This document shows, piece after piece, positions 9,430 to 22,670 of a stretch of 64,000 bases of DNA (its first letter is position 1; every line of letters begins with the position of its first letter). The stretch comes from Hyperoodon ampullatus (taxonomy: Eukaryota > Chordata > Mammalia > Artiodactyla > Ziphiidae): the NCBI GenBank assembly GCA_949752795.1, contig CATKHW010000562.1, positions 310,001 to 374,000 on the forward strand, in the 5' to 3' direction. Position numbers and translations under genes: made by a program. The notes under the pieces were generated by a model. The model was not told where the DNA came from. It made no database searches and saw nothing but the letters and a program-made list of their open reading frames with translations.

Positions 9430-11035
9430 GGGTTTTGGGGAGGCACTGATTTGGAAAAATCCCTGGTGTTCTCCTTACATGCACGGGACCCTTCCTACAG
9501 CTAAAACATGCCCGTCACACCTAGAGGATGGTACACCGTTTGATCGGAAAGAGTTTGGAAAAGGCACCTCATATCCTCATCGCCTGGTGCTCGGGTTCAC
9601 CCCTCCAGCATCTTTCCTAACAATCTCCTCACTTGGGGATATCAGCACCGTGAACATCCTGTTGCACACAGTTTGGAATTTGTCCAGAGGATGAAGCGGA
9701 AGGATGAGAAAAATTTAGAGACAAGTCTTAGGTGTTCGGACAGGCACATGTCACTCTAATTTCCAATCCAGAAGACAAATTCATCAAAGGCTAGAATTGC
9801 CCATGGAAACAGAATAGGGCTAGAGGAAATCCCGCTGTTTTGTGTCCAGTTTCCAAAAACACAAGTTGAAAAATGGAACTCAGGGACATTAAAATTCATG
9901 AAACTGCAGAGTTGAAAATATCTATCGTCGAAAAATGTCTTGAGGTAAGTCACAGAAAAGGACTTGTAAGCAAGGGAGAGTGGCAGGAAACAGATTTGAA
10001 GAGCTAGAAATGACTCCCCATTAAAGCACAAGAAAAGGGGCTGAACATCGCCAATGATGCAGTTGGCCAAAAAGGGTGTATGCATTTTTTCTGAATATAT
10101 TCAAGTAAAGGCCATACACACTTTTTATCCAACCAAACAGGTGGGCACTGGAAATCAATATCACAAAATGTATCACTTCACATCAGTCAGAAGGGCCATC
10201 CACATAAAGTGTAAACACCAGAAATGCAGGACAGGGCGAGGAGAAAAGGGAGCCCTGTGAGGCTGATAGTGGAAATGTAATTTGCCAACGGCCACTCTGG
10301 AGAAGTGTATTGTGTTTGCTAAAACATCTACAAAATGAGCTAAAGAGCATAGGGCACTTGCACTCATGGGCGTATACCTTGGGAAAAACAAAAATCGACA
10401 GAAAACAGGCACCCCAACGTTTACCACCTCTGTGTTAAAAAGGGCCTCAACTTGGATATAACGTAAATGTCCCTGGAAGGATAAAATGGATAAAAGAGAT
10501 GGAGTACTTATGTAGAGTGGAATATTACTCATCCAGAAATCAATGAAATAAGGCCAGTTGTAACAACTCTGGAGGAGTTACATACGATCATTCTAAGTGA
10601 CATATGTCAGAAAGAAAAAGACACATATCATAAGATGACACTTAAAGGTGGAATCAAAACTGGCTACACATGAAATAAATTACAAAACAGAAACATAGTC
10701 AAATATGTAGAAAATAGACATAAGGCTGCTAAATGGGAAAGGTGGGGAATGGTGAGGTATTATCCAGGAGGTTGAAATTAGCAAAGATACCATTCCAAGT
10801 ACCAAATTGAATAACTGACAAGGCCTACACGGTACCTCAAAGAACTGCACTCAGCCCACTCAAGTCACTGTAAAATAATACATATGACTGGTAAGCATCT
10901 GAAAACGAATTTATTGTTGTCTCACAGTACATGAATCAAGTGGATGTACAGCAGCAAAAAACAGAGCTTTGAAAATCAGCTGTAACCAATATAAAAATAA
11001 ATTTAAAACTATTTATAAAAACAGTGAGACAGACA
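9430..11035. repeat. Satellite monomer 1 (partial, most diverged)
   Basis: Aligns with later monomers from the 'ccaggttgaagggaatatta' region onwards but with many substitutions and indels. Its palindrome (about 10063-10137) is badly mismatched, though the right end reads 'tccaacca', close to a mariner-type terminal repeat. The L1-derived half, including 'catcagtcagaagggccatc' near 10183, is recognisable. Confidence 0.8.
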
Positions 11036-12780
11036 AAAATTCTTACAACTTTTGTTGAAGGACTACGATATAACATGGATTGAACACATGTAGACCCACA
11101 GCAGGATGATTATATAAGGCTGGAAGCTATGCACGCTAAGAGATGTTAGAGAGGCTGGGTGAGGAAATGCAGACCTTTTAAAGTAATACTGCCTGGTACC
11201 CATTCCATGGGTCCCAAATCTGCAGGTTCAAGGGAATCTTCTGACAGCGAAAACATGCCTGGGAAACCGAGATGAATGTACACCGTGTGCTCAGGAAAGG
11301 TGTCTAAAATGCACCTCAGTTTTGATCTCCTGGTGCTGGGGTTCGCCATTCCAGCCACATTACTAACAATCTCCCCACTTGGAGAATCAGCACCTTTAAT
11401 CTCCTGTTTCACACAGTTTGCAATCTGTGCAGAGGATAAATGGGAAGCGGGGGAACCAATGAGAGATGAGCTGTAGGACTTTTGACAGGCACATGTCACT
11501 CTAATTTCCCATTAGGAAGAAGAATTAACCAAAGGCTCAGCCTGCCTCCCCAGAACCAGAATAGGGCCAGAAGTAATCCAATGGTTTGGCGGCCAGCTCA
11601 CAAAAAAAGCGAGTTGCAAAATGGAGCTCAGGAGCAGACAATTCAAAGACCTGCAAAGATATAAATGATAACCAACGTCCAAAAATATATTCAGGTAAGG
11701 CAACGAAGAGGATCTGAATGAGAGGCAGAATTGCAGGAAACAGATTTCAAAAGGTAGATTGTACTCACATTTAAAGCATATGAAAAGCAGCAGAATTTCT
11801 AAAATGATGCGGTTGGGCAAAAGGGTGTATGCGTTTTTTTCGTGAATATCTTCAGGAAAAAAACACATGCAGAGTTTTTGGCCAACCAAGCAAGAGGGAA
11901 ATGCAAATCCGCACAACAAAGAAGTCTCAATTTCCACTGCTCAGAAAGGCCATCCAAAAAATGTGTACAAACCAGAAATGCAGGAGAGGCCATGGAAAAC
12001 AGGGAGCCTAGTCACGCTGATGGGTGGGGTATAAATATCCAAGAGCCACTCTGAAGAAGTGTATGCTGTTTTTAAAACATCTAAAATGCAAAGCCCCGGA
12101 GCAAGGGGACTTCAACTCATGGACATATAACTTGGGAAGACTAAATGTCAATAAGACACAGGCACCCCAAAGTTTAGGGCTGCTCTGCATACAAGAACCT
12201 CAACTTTGGTACACCTAAAATATCCCAGGAAAAAGAGAAATGCATAAAGAACTCGTGGTAATTTTGTACAACGGAATATCACTCAGACGTGAAATCAATG
12301 TATATAAGGCCAGTAGCAGCATAATGAGTGGATTTACGTATGATGATTTTAAGGGAAATTAGTCACACAGAAAAAGAATCTTATCATAAGATATGACTTA
12401 TAGAGGGAATGTCAATATCACAACACATGAACTGAATTAGGAAAGAGAACAGAGTCTCACATTTAGCAAAAATCTCTTATGCCTGCTTCAGGGGAAAGGA
12501 GAGGTGGGGTGATGCATAAAACCAGAGTTTGATATTAGCACAGGTACCATTCCATAAACCAAATACAGAATAGACAAGACCTACACCTTCCTCAGTGAAC
12601 GGGACTCAACACCCCTATGCCCCACAGAGGAATATATCTGAGTACTAAGAATCTTAAAACCTATGTATTGATATGTCTCCGTAAGGGAATCAATTGTGTC
12701 TAGACTGGCATAAACACGTCAGTGAAAATCAGCTCAACCCCATTATAAAAATGAATTTCAAAAAACCCCCAAAAAAGAGC
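11036..12780. repeat. Satellite monomer 2 (diverged)
   Basis: Full-length diverged monomer. The degenerate palindrome lies at about 11813-11887 and its right arm ends 'ttggccaaccaag'. The L1-derived half runs from about 11900 to the A-rich tract before 12781. Confidence 0.85.
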
Positions 12781-13751
12781 GAAGTTCTTACACAATTCCT
12801 TCAGGGGTTGTGATGAAACCTGGAATGACCCTATCTGCAAAGACAGCTGGATGAGACATAAGGCTGGACACTTGGGACTGGGAGGACTGGTGAGATTGGG
12901 AGAGAAAATGCAGACCTTTTAAAGTAGTAATGCATGCCACCATTCCATGTGTCCCAAATCTCCAGGTAGAAGGGAATATCACTACAATTATAACATGTAT
13001 GGGAAACCTAGAAAATGGACACCCTGTGATGGCGAAAGGTTTCTAAAACTCTCCTCATTTTTCCTCTCCTTGTGCTCCACTTTGGCATTCCAACTGCTTT
13101 ACTATCAATCTCCCAACTTAGGAGAGTCAGCCCCTATAACCTCATGGTTCGCACAGTTTGCTAATTGTGCAGAGGATGAAAGGGAAGAGGGAGAACCAAT
13201 CAGAGAGTAGATGTAGACATTTGGACGGGCACATGTCACTCTAATTTCCCGGGAGGAAGAAGAATTAACCAAAGCCTCAGCCACCCACAGGGAACCAATA
13301 TAGCCACCCCTGGAACCAGTATAGGTCCTGAAGCAAAATTGTGGATTTGCGGCCAGCTCACAAAGATGGGATTTGAAAATTGGAGCTCAGGGGCACAGCA
13401 ATTCACAAACCTGCAGACTTATAAAGGACTACTCTTTTCCAAAAATCTGTTGAGGGAAGGCAATGAAGCGGACTTGAAAATGAGGCAGAATTGCACAAAA
13501 AATATTTCAAGAGGTAAATTGGAATCGCCTTTAAAGCACAGGAAAAGCATCCCAACTTGGACAGAGATGCACTTGGCCAAAAAGGGCGTATGACTTTTCT
13601 CCTGAATATATTCAGAAGAAAACGCATACACCCTTTTTGGCCAATCAAGCAAGCGTGCAATACAAATCCAGACTACAAAGAATTGTCACTTACCACCGGT
13701 CAAAAGGGACATCCGAATATCTGTAAAAACCAGAAAGGCAAGAGAGAGATG
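12781..13751. repeat. Satellite monomer 3, left part
   Basis: Runs normally through the palindrome (13572-13646, few mismatches) into the L1-derived half. It then breaks off at 'ccagaaaggcaagagagaga' (about 13730-13750), where the minisatellite begins. Confidence 0.88.
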
Positions 13752-16700
13752 GCAAGGGCATGAAGCAATGTGATCCCAATGGTCATGGAGGATTGTGATG
13801 ACAAGCGCATGGAGAATTGTGATGAGAAGATTATGTACCATTTTGTTGACAAAGGCAAGGAGCATTATGATGACAAGGTTCATGGAGCACTGTGATGACA
13901 AGCATCACGGAGCATAGTGATTACAGGGGTCATGGAGCATTGGGATGACAAGCGCATGGATCATTGTGATGACAATGGTCATGGAGCATTTTAATGACAA
14001 GAGTCCCGGATCATTTTGTTCTCAGGGTTCATGGAGCGTTGTGATAACAGTGGTCATGGAGCATTGTGATGACAGGGGTCATGGCGCATTGTGATGAGAA
14101 GGTCATGGAGCATTGGGCTGAAAATGTCCATGGAGTACTGTGATGACAGGGGTCATGGAGCATTGTGATGACAAGGTACTGGAGCACTGTGATGAGAAGA
14201 CCATGGAGCCTTGTGATGACAAGTCTCATGGAGCATTCTGATGAAAAGTGCCATGGAGCATTGTGATTACAGGGCTCTTGGAGCATTGTGATGACAAGGG
14301 CATGGAGCATTGTGATTACAGCGGTCTTGGAGCACTGTGATGAAAAGGGCATGGATCATTGTGATGAAAAAGGCATGGAGCCTTGTCATGACAGGGTTCA
14401 AGGAGCAAACTGACAACAAGTGTCAGGGAGCATTGTGATGACAAGGGTATTGAGTATTGTGATGACAAAGGTCATGGAGCATTGTGATGAGAAGACCATG
14501 GATAATTGTGATGACGAGCGTCATGGGGCGTTGTGATGATAAGTGTTATGGAACATATTGATCACAAGGATTTGGAGCATTGTGATGACAGAGGTCATGG
14601 AGCATTGGTCTGAAAAGTTTCATGGATTATTGTGATGAGAGTGAGCATGGAGCATTGTGATGACAAGGGCACGGAACACAGTGATACATGTGTCATGGAG
14701 GATTGCAATGACAAGGGCATGGAGCATTGTGATGACAAGCGTCATGGAGCTTTGTGATGACAACGGCAAGGAGCAATGTGATGAGAGGTTTCATGGAGGT
14801 TTGTGATGACAATGGCATGGAGCATTGTGATTCCAAGGGTCATGGAGATTTGTGATGACATAGGCCATGGAGCATTTTGATGACAAGGGCGTGGTGCATT
14901 GTGATGAGAAGGGCAGGGAACATTGTGATGACAGGGTCATGGAGCAAATGGATGAAAAGGGTCATGGAACATTTTGATGACAGTGTTTATGGAACATTGT
15001 GATGTTAGGGGTCATGGAGCATTGTGATGAAAAGGGTCATGGAGCATTGTGATGACAGGGGTTATGGAACATTGTGATGTCAGGGGTCATGGAGCATTGT
15101 GATGATAAGAGCATGTAGCATTGTTGTGACAAGGGTCATGGAACATTGGGATGACAGGGTGGAGGGAGTATTGTGTTGACTAGTGATGGAACATTGTGAT
15201 ATCAGTGGTGAGAGAGCATTTTGATGAGAGGTGCATGGAGCATTGTGATGACAAGGCTGTGGAGCATTGTGATGAGAAACGCAGGGCACATTTTGATGAC
15301 ATGGGTCATGGAACATTGTGCTGACAAACGCATGGAGCATTGTGATGACAAGGTTTATGGAGCATTGTGATGACAACGATGTGGAGCATTGTGATGACAA
15401 GCGCATGGCACATTTGATGCCATGTGTCATGGAGTAATGTGCTGACAAAGGCATGGAGCATTGTGATGACAAGGGTCACCGAGCATTGTGATGAAATGTT
15501 CATGGAGCGTTGTGGTCACAAAGGTCACAGAGCCTTGTGATGACGAGGGCATGGACCATTGTGATGACAAAGGTCATGAAGCATTGTGATAACTGGAGTC
15601 ACGGAGCTTTGTGATGACAGGGGTCATAGAGCATTGTGATGAAAGGGCATGGAGCATTGTGATGACAGGGTAATGGATCATTTTTCTGACAAGTTTCATG
15701 GATTATTGTGATGACAGTGGGCATGGCGCATTGTGATGACAAGGGCATGGAGCATTGTGATGAGAAGGTCATGGAGTATTGTGAAAAAGGGTGTCAGGGA
15801 GCATTGTGATGACATATGTCATGGTCTATTGCAATGACAGTGGAATGTAGCATTGTGATGCCAAGTGTCATGGAGGATTGTGATGACAAAGGTAATGGAG
15901 CATTTTGATTACAAGGGCTTGGAGCATTGTGATGACAAGGGTCATGGCGCATTGTGATAACAAGGGCCATTGAGAATTTTGATGACATGTTCATGAAGCA
16001 TTGTGATGACAATCACATGGAGCTTGCTATGACAGGGGTCATGTAGCATTACGATGACAAGTGCATAGAGAATTGTGATGACAAAACATGTAACACTGTG
16101 ATGAGAAGTATCATGGAGCATAGTGATGCCAAGAACGTGGAGAATTGTGATGACAGGGTACATGGAGCATTGTGATGACCAGGGCATAGAGCATTGTGAT
16201 GGCAAGACCGTGGAGCATTGTGATGAGAAGACCATGTATAATTGTGATGACGAGCGTCATGGAGCACTGTAATGACAATGGGTATGGAGCATTGTGATGA
16301 CAGGGGTCATGGAGCATTGTGATGACAAGGGCATGGAGCATTGTGATGAGAAGGGCATCAAACATTGTTTTGACAAGCGTCATGGAGCTTTGTGATGACA
16401 AGGGCATGGAACAATGTGATGAGAGGGTTCATGGAACATTGTGATTCCAAGGGTTATGGAGCTTTGTGATGACAAAAGTCATGGAGCATTTTGATGTCAA
16501 GGGCGTGGTGCATTGTGATGAGAAGGACAGGGAGCATTTTGATGACAGGGTCATGCAGCAATTTGATGAAAAGTGTAATGGAACATTTTGATGACAGGGG
16601 TTATAGAACATTGTGATGTCAGGGGTCATGGAGCTTTGGGATGAAAAGGGTCATGGAGCATTTTGATGACAGGGGTTATGGAACATTGTGATGTCAGGGG

Positions 16701-19700
16701 TCATGGAACATTGTGATGATAAGGGGATGTAGCATTGTGATGACAGGGGTCATGGAACATTGTGATTACAGGGGTGAGGGAGTATTGTGATGACTAGTGA
16801 TGGAACATTGTGATATCTCTGTTGAGAGAGCATTTTGATGAGAAGTGCATGGAGCATTGTGATTACAAGGTTTATGGAGCATGACGATGACAAGGTTGTG
16901 GACTGTTGTGATGAAAATCACGTGGCACATTGTGATGACAAGGGTCATGGAGCATTGTTCTGACAAAGGCATGGAGCATTGTGATGACAAGGGTCACGGA
17001 GCATTGTGATGAAAAGTTCATGGAGTATTGTGGTTACAAAGGTCACAGAGCCTTGTGATGATGTGGGCATGGACCACTGTGATGACAAATGTTATGAAGC
17101 ATTGTGATGACTGGAGTCACAGAGCATTGTGATGACAGGGGTCATGGAGCATTGGTCTGACAAGTTTAATAGATTATTGTGATGACAGTGGGCATGGGGC
17201 ATTGTGATGACAAGGGCATGGGGCATTGTGATGAGAAGGTCATGGAGTATTGTGAAGACAGGTGTCAGGGAGCATTGTGATGACATATGTCATGGTCCAT
17301 TGCGATGACAATGTCATGGAGCATTGTGATGCCAAATGTAATAGAGGATTGTGATGACAAATATAATGGAGCATTGTGATGACTAGGGCTTGGAGCATTA
17401 TGATGACAAGGGCCATTGAAAATTTTCATGACAAGGTCGTGAAGCATTGTGATGACAAGGTGCTGGAGCATTGTGATGAGAAAACCATGGAGCCTTGTGA
17501 GACAAGTCTCATGGAGCATACTGATGAAAAGGGGCATGGAGCATTGTGATTAGAGTGTCTTGGAAAATTGTGATGACAAGGGCATGGAGCATTGTGATGA
17601 GAAGACCAAGGAGCAGTCTGATGACATGCGTCATTGAGCTTTGTGATGACAAGGGCATGGAGCATTGTAATTACAGGCGTCTTGGAGCATTGTGATGAAA
17701 AAGGCATGGATCATTGTGATGAAAATGGCATGGAGCCTTGTCATGACAGGGTTCAAGGAGCATACAGAGAACAAGTGTCAGGGAGCATTTTGATGACAAG
17801 TGTATTGAGCATTGTGATGACAAAGGTCATGGAGCATTGTGAAGAGAAGACCATAGATAATTGTGATGACGAGCGTCATGGGGCATTGTGATGACAAGTG
17901 TTATGGAATATTGTGATCACAAGGGTTTGGAGCAGTGTTATGACAGAGGTCATGGAGCATTTTGATTTCATTGTGATGACAATAGCCTGAAGCATTATGA
18001 TGATGGGCATGGTGCATTGTGATGACAGGGTTCATGGATCATTGAGATAAAAAGGGACATGGAGCATTGTGATTACAGGGGTCTTGGAGCATTGTGATGA
18101 GAAGGGTCATGGAGCCTTGTGATGACAAGGCCATGGAACATCGTGATGGCAGGGGTCATGGAGCATTGTTATCACAGGGAAAATGGAGCATTGTGATGGC
18201 AAGGGCATGGAGCATTCTGATGACATGCATCATGGAGCTTTGTGATGACAAGGGCATGGAGCACTGTGATTACAGGGGTCTTGGAGCATTGTGACGACAA
18301 GGGTCATGGAGCCTTGTGATGACAAGGCCGTGGAACGTTGTGATGGCAGGGGTCATGGAGCATTTTTATGACAGGGGTAATGGAGCATTGTGATGACAAG
18401 GGCATGGAACATTTGTCTGAAAAGTTTCATGGATTATTGTGATGAGAGTGGGCATGGAGCATTGTGATGACAAGGGCACGGAACACAGTGATACATGGGT
18501 CATGGAGGATTGTAATGACAAGGGCATGGAGCATTGTGATGAGAAGGGCATTGAGCAGTGTGATGACAAGCACCATGGAGCTTTTTGATGGCAACTGCAT
18601 GGAACAATGTGATGAGAGGTTTCATGGAGTATTGTGATGACAATGGCATGGAGCATTGTGATGCCAAGGGTCATGGAGCTTTGTGATGACAAAGGTCATG
18701 GAGCATTTTGATGACAAGGGCGTGGTGCATTGTGATGAGAAGGGCAGGGAGCATTGTGATGACATTGTCATGGACCAATTTGATGAAAAGGGTCATGGAA
18801 CATTTTGATGAGAGGCGTTATGTAACATTGTGATGTTAGGGGTCATGGAGCATTTTGATGAAAAGTGTCATAGAGCATTTTGATGACAGGGGTTATGGAA
18901 CATTGTGATGTCAGGGATCATCAAACATTGTGATGATAAGTGCATGTAGCATTGTGATGACAGGAGTCATGGAACATTGTGATGACAGGGTTGAGGGAGT
19001 ATTGTGATGAATAGTGATGTAACATTGTGATATCAGTGGTGAGAGAGCATTTTGATTTGAAGTGCATGGAGCATTGTGATGACAAGGTTTATGGAGCATT
19101 GTGATGACAAGATTGTGGAGCACTGTGACGACAAGCGCATGGTGCATTGTGATGACATGGGTCATGGAGCATTGTGCTGACAAGCGCATGGAGCATTGTG
19201 ATGACAAGGGTCATGGAGCATTGTGTTGAGAAAGGCATAGAGCATTGTGATGACAAGGGTCAAAGAGCATTGTGATGAAAAGTTCATGAAGCATTGTGGT
19301 TAAAAAGGTCACAGATACTGTTGATGACAAGGGCATGGACCATTGTGATGACAAAGGTCATGAAGCCTTGTGATGACTGGAGTCACGGAGCATTGTGATG
19401 ACAGGGGTCATGGAGCATTGTGATAACAAGGTCATGGGGCATTGTGATGACAAGGGCACGGAGCATTGGTCTAATAAGTTTCATGGCTTATTGCGATGAC
19501 AGTTGGAATGGCGCATTGTGATGACAAGGGCATGGAGCATTGTGATGACCAGGTCATTCACTATTGTGAAGACAGGTGTCAGGGAGCATTGTGATGACAT
19601 ATGCGATGGCCCATTGTGATGACAATGCCATGGAGCATTGTGATTCCAAGTGTCATGGAGGATTCTGATGACAAAGGTAATGGAGCATTGTGATGACAAT

Positions 19701-22274
19701 GGCTTGGAGCATTATGATGACAAGGGTCAGGGAGCATTGTGCTGACAAGTGCATGGAAAATTGTGATGACAAGGGACATGGAGCATTCTGATGACAAGCT
19801 TGTGGAGTATTTTGATTACAATGGCATGGAGCATTGTGATGAAAACGGCATGGTGCATTTTGATGAAAAACGCATGGAGCCTTTTTGTGACAGGGTTCAA
19901 GGAGCATTCTGACGACAAGTGTCAGAGAGCATTGTGATGACAGGTGTATCGAGAATTGTGATGACAAAGGTCATGGAACATTGTGATGAAAAGGGCATGG
20001 AGTATGGTGATGACAGGCATCATGGAGCATTGTGATGACAAGTGTTATGGAACATTGTGATCACAAGGGTTTGGAGCATTGTGATGACAGAGGTCATGGA
20101 TCATTTTGATTTCAAGGAGCATGGAGCATTGTGATGACAAGGGCATGGAGCAATGTGATCCCAAGTTTCATGGAGGATTGTGATGGCAATGGTAATGGAG
20201 TATTGTGATGACAAGTGCATAGAACATTGTAATGACAAGGTCATGTAGCATTTTGCTGACAAAGGCATGGAGCATTTTGATGACAGGTGTCATGGAGCAC
20301 TGTGATGACAAGCGTTACGGAGCATTGTGATTACAGGGGTCATGGAGCATTGGGATGACAAGGGCATGCATCATTGTGATGACAAGTGTCATGGAGCATT
20401 GGGCTGAAAATGTTCATGGAGTATTGTGATGACAGGGGTCATGGAGCATTGTGATGACTAGGGAATGGAGCATTGTGATGACAAGAGTCCCGGATCATTG
20501 TGTTGTCAGGTGATATTGAGCGTTGTGATGACTGTGGTCATGGAGCATTGCGATGATATTGGTCATGGAGCATTGTGATGAGAAGGTCATGGAGCATTGG
20601 GCTGAAAATGTTCATGGAGTATTGTGATGACAGGTGTCATGGAGCATTGTGATGATAAGGGAATGGGGCATTTTGATGACAATGTCCTGGAGCATTGTGA
20701 TGAGAAGACCATGGAGCCTTGTGATGACAAGTCTCATGGAGCATTCTGATGAAAAGGGGCATGGACCATTGTGATTACAGGGGTCTTGGAGCATTGTGAT
20801 GACAAGGGCATGGAGCATTGTGATGAGAAGGCCATGGAGCATTCTGATGACATGCATCATGGAGCTTTGTGATGACAAGGGCATGGAGCATTGTGATTAC
20901 AGGGGTCTTGGAGCATTGTGATGAAAATGGCATGGATCATTGTGATGAAAAAGGCATGGAGCCTTGTCATGAAAGGGTTCAGGGAGCATACTGATGGCAA
21001 GAGTCAGGGAGCATTGTGATGACATGTGTATTGCGCATTGTGATGACAAATGTCATGGGGCATTGTGATGAGATGTCCATTCATAATTGTGATGACTAGC
21101 GTCATGGGGTATTGTGATGACAAGTGTTATGGAACATTGTGATCACAAGGGTTTGGAGCATTGTGATGACAGAGGTCATGGAGCATTTTGATTTCGTTGT
21201 GATGACAAGAGCATGAAGCATTATGGTGATGGGCATGGTGCATTGTGGTGACAGGGTTCATGGAGCATTGTGATGAAAGGTGGCATGGAGCTTTGGTCTG
21301 ACAAGTTTCATGGATTATTTTGATGACAGTGGGCATGGCACATTGTGATGACAAGGGCATGGAGCATTGTGATGACAAGGTCATGGAGTATTGTGAAGAC
21401 AGGTGTCAGGGAGCATTGTGATGACATATGTCATGTTCCATTGTGATGACAATAGCACGGAGCATTGTGGTGCCAAGTGTCATGGAGGATTGTTGTGACA
21501 AAGGTAAAGGAGCATTGTGATGATAAGCGCATGGAGCATTGAGATGACAAGGGCCATTGATAATTTTAATGTCCATGTCCTGAAACATTGTGATGACAAG
21601 CACATGGAGCTTCCTATGACAGGGGTCATGGAGCATTGAGATGACAAGTGCATGGAGTATTGTTATGACAAGAGCATATAACATTGTGATGAGAAGTGCC
21701 ATGGAGCATTGTGATGACAAGGACGTGGAGAATTGTGAGGACAAGGGACATTGAGCTTTGAGATGACCAGGGCATGGAGCATTGTGATGGCAAAACCGTG
21801 GAGCATTGTGATGAGAAGACCATGGGTAATTGTCATGACGAGCATCATGGAGCACTGTAATGACAAGGGGCATGAAGCATTGTGATGACAGGTGTCAGGG
21901 AGCATTGTGATGACAGGGGTCATGGAGCATTGTGATGACAAGGGCATGGAGCATTGTGATGACAAGGGTACGGAACATTGTGATGAAAAGTGCCATTGAG
22001 AATTTAGATGATAAAGTCGTGAAGCATTGTGATGACAAACACTTGGAGCTTGCTATGACAGGGGTCATGGAACATTGCAATGACAAGTGCATGGAGAATT
22101 GTGATGAAACGAGCATGTAACTTTGTGATGAGAAGTGTCATGTAGCATTGTGATGACAAGTACGTGGAGCATTGTTATGACAAGGGACATGGAGCATTGT
22201 GATAAACAGGGAATGGAGCATTGTGATGACAGGGGTCATGGAGCATTATTATGACAAGGGACATGGTGCATTCT
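13752..22274. repeat. 8.5-kb minisatellite of 24-25-bp units inside monomer 3
   Basis: Roughly 340 imperfect tandem copies of a unit with consensus close to catggagcattgtgatgaca followed by aggg, agggt or ggggt. Units ending in gggc are 24 bp and those ending in gggt are 25 bp. Variant units (for example gtgtcaggga, gtttggagc, gagggagtattgtg) recur in the same order at separated places, so larger blocks have been duplicated within it. It replaces about 410 bp of the L1-derived half of one monomer. Minus-strand open frames with SSQCSM- or HHNAP-like repeats are products of the period and not genes. Confidence 0.95.
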
Positions 22275-22670
22275 GATATAAGATATCACTTATGAAGGGA
22301 ATGTAAACCTGGCTACATATGAACTGAATTAGGAAAGAGAACAGAGTCTCAGATTTAGAAAACACTCTTATGCTTGCTTAAGGGGGAAGGAGAGGTGGGG
22401 AGACACACAAAACCAGAGTTTGATATTAACACAGGTACCGTTCCATAATCCAAATACAGAAGAGACAAGCCCGACTCCTTCCTCAGTGAATGGGACTCAA
22501 CACCCCTATTCCCCACAGAGAAATATATCTGACTAGTAAGGATCTTAAAACCTATGTATTGATATGCTCCATAAGGGAACCAAGTGTGTCTAGAATGACA
22601 TAAACACGGCAGTGAGAATCAGCTCAAACCCACTATAAAAAGGAATTTCAAAACAAAACAAAGAAACAGT
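22275..22670. repeat. Satellite monomer 3, right part
   Basis: Satellite sequence resumes at 'ataagatatcacttatgaag' (22275 onwards) and continues through the L1 3' UTR-like segment to the A-rich tract. Together with 12781-13751 it makes one monomer lacking about 410 bp. Confidence 0.88.

Noticed and set aside
13752..22274. Repetitive minus-strand open frames reading SSQCSM or HHNAP motifs, suggesting a repeat protein
   Set aside because: The unit is 24 or 25 bp, so the reading frame drifts. All frames give similar repeats, and each open frame is short and broken.
13752..22274. CRISPR-like array (short direct repeats)
   Set aside because: There are no unique spacers, since the units abut directly. 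The context is mammalian satellite DNA with L1 and ERV sequence.
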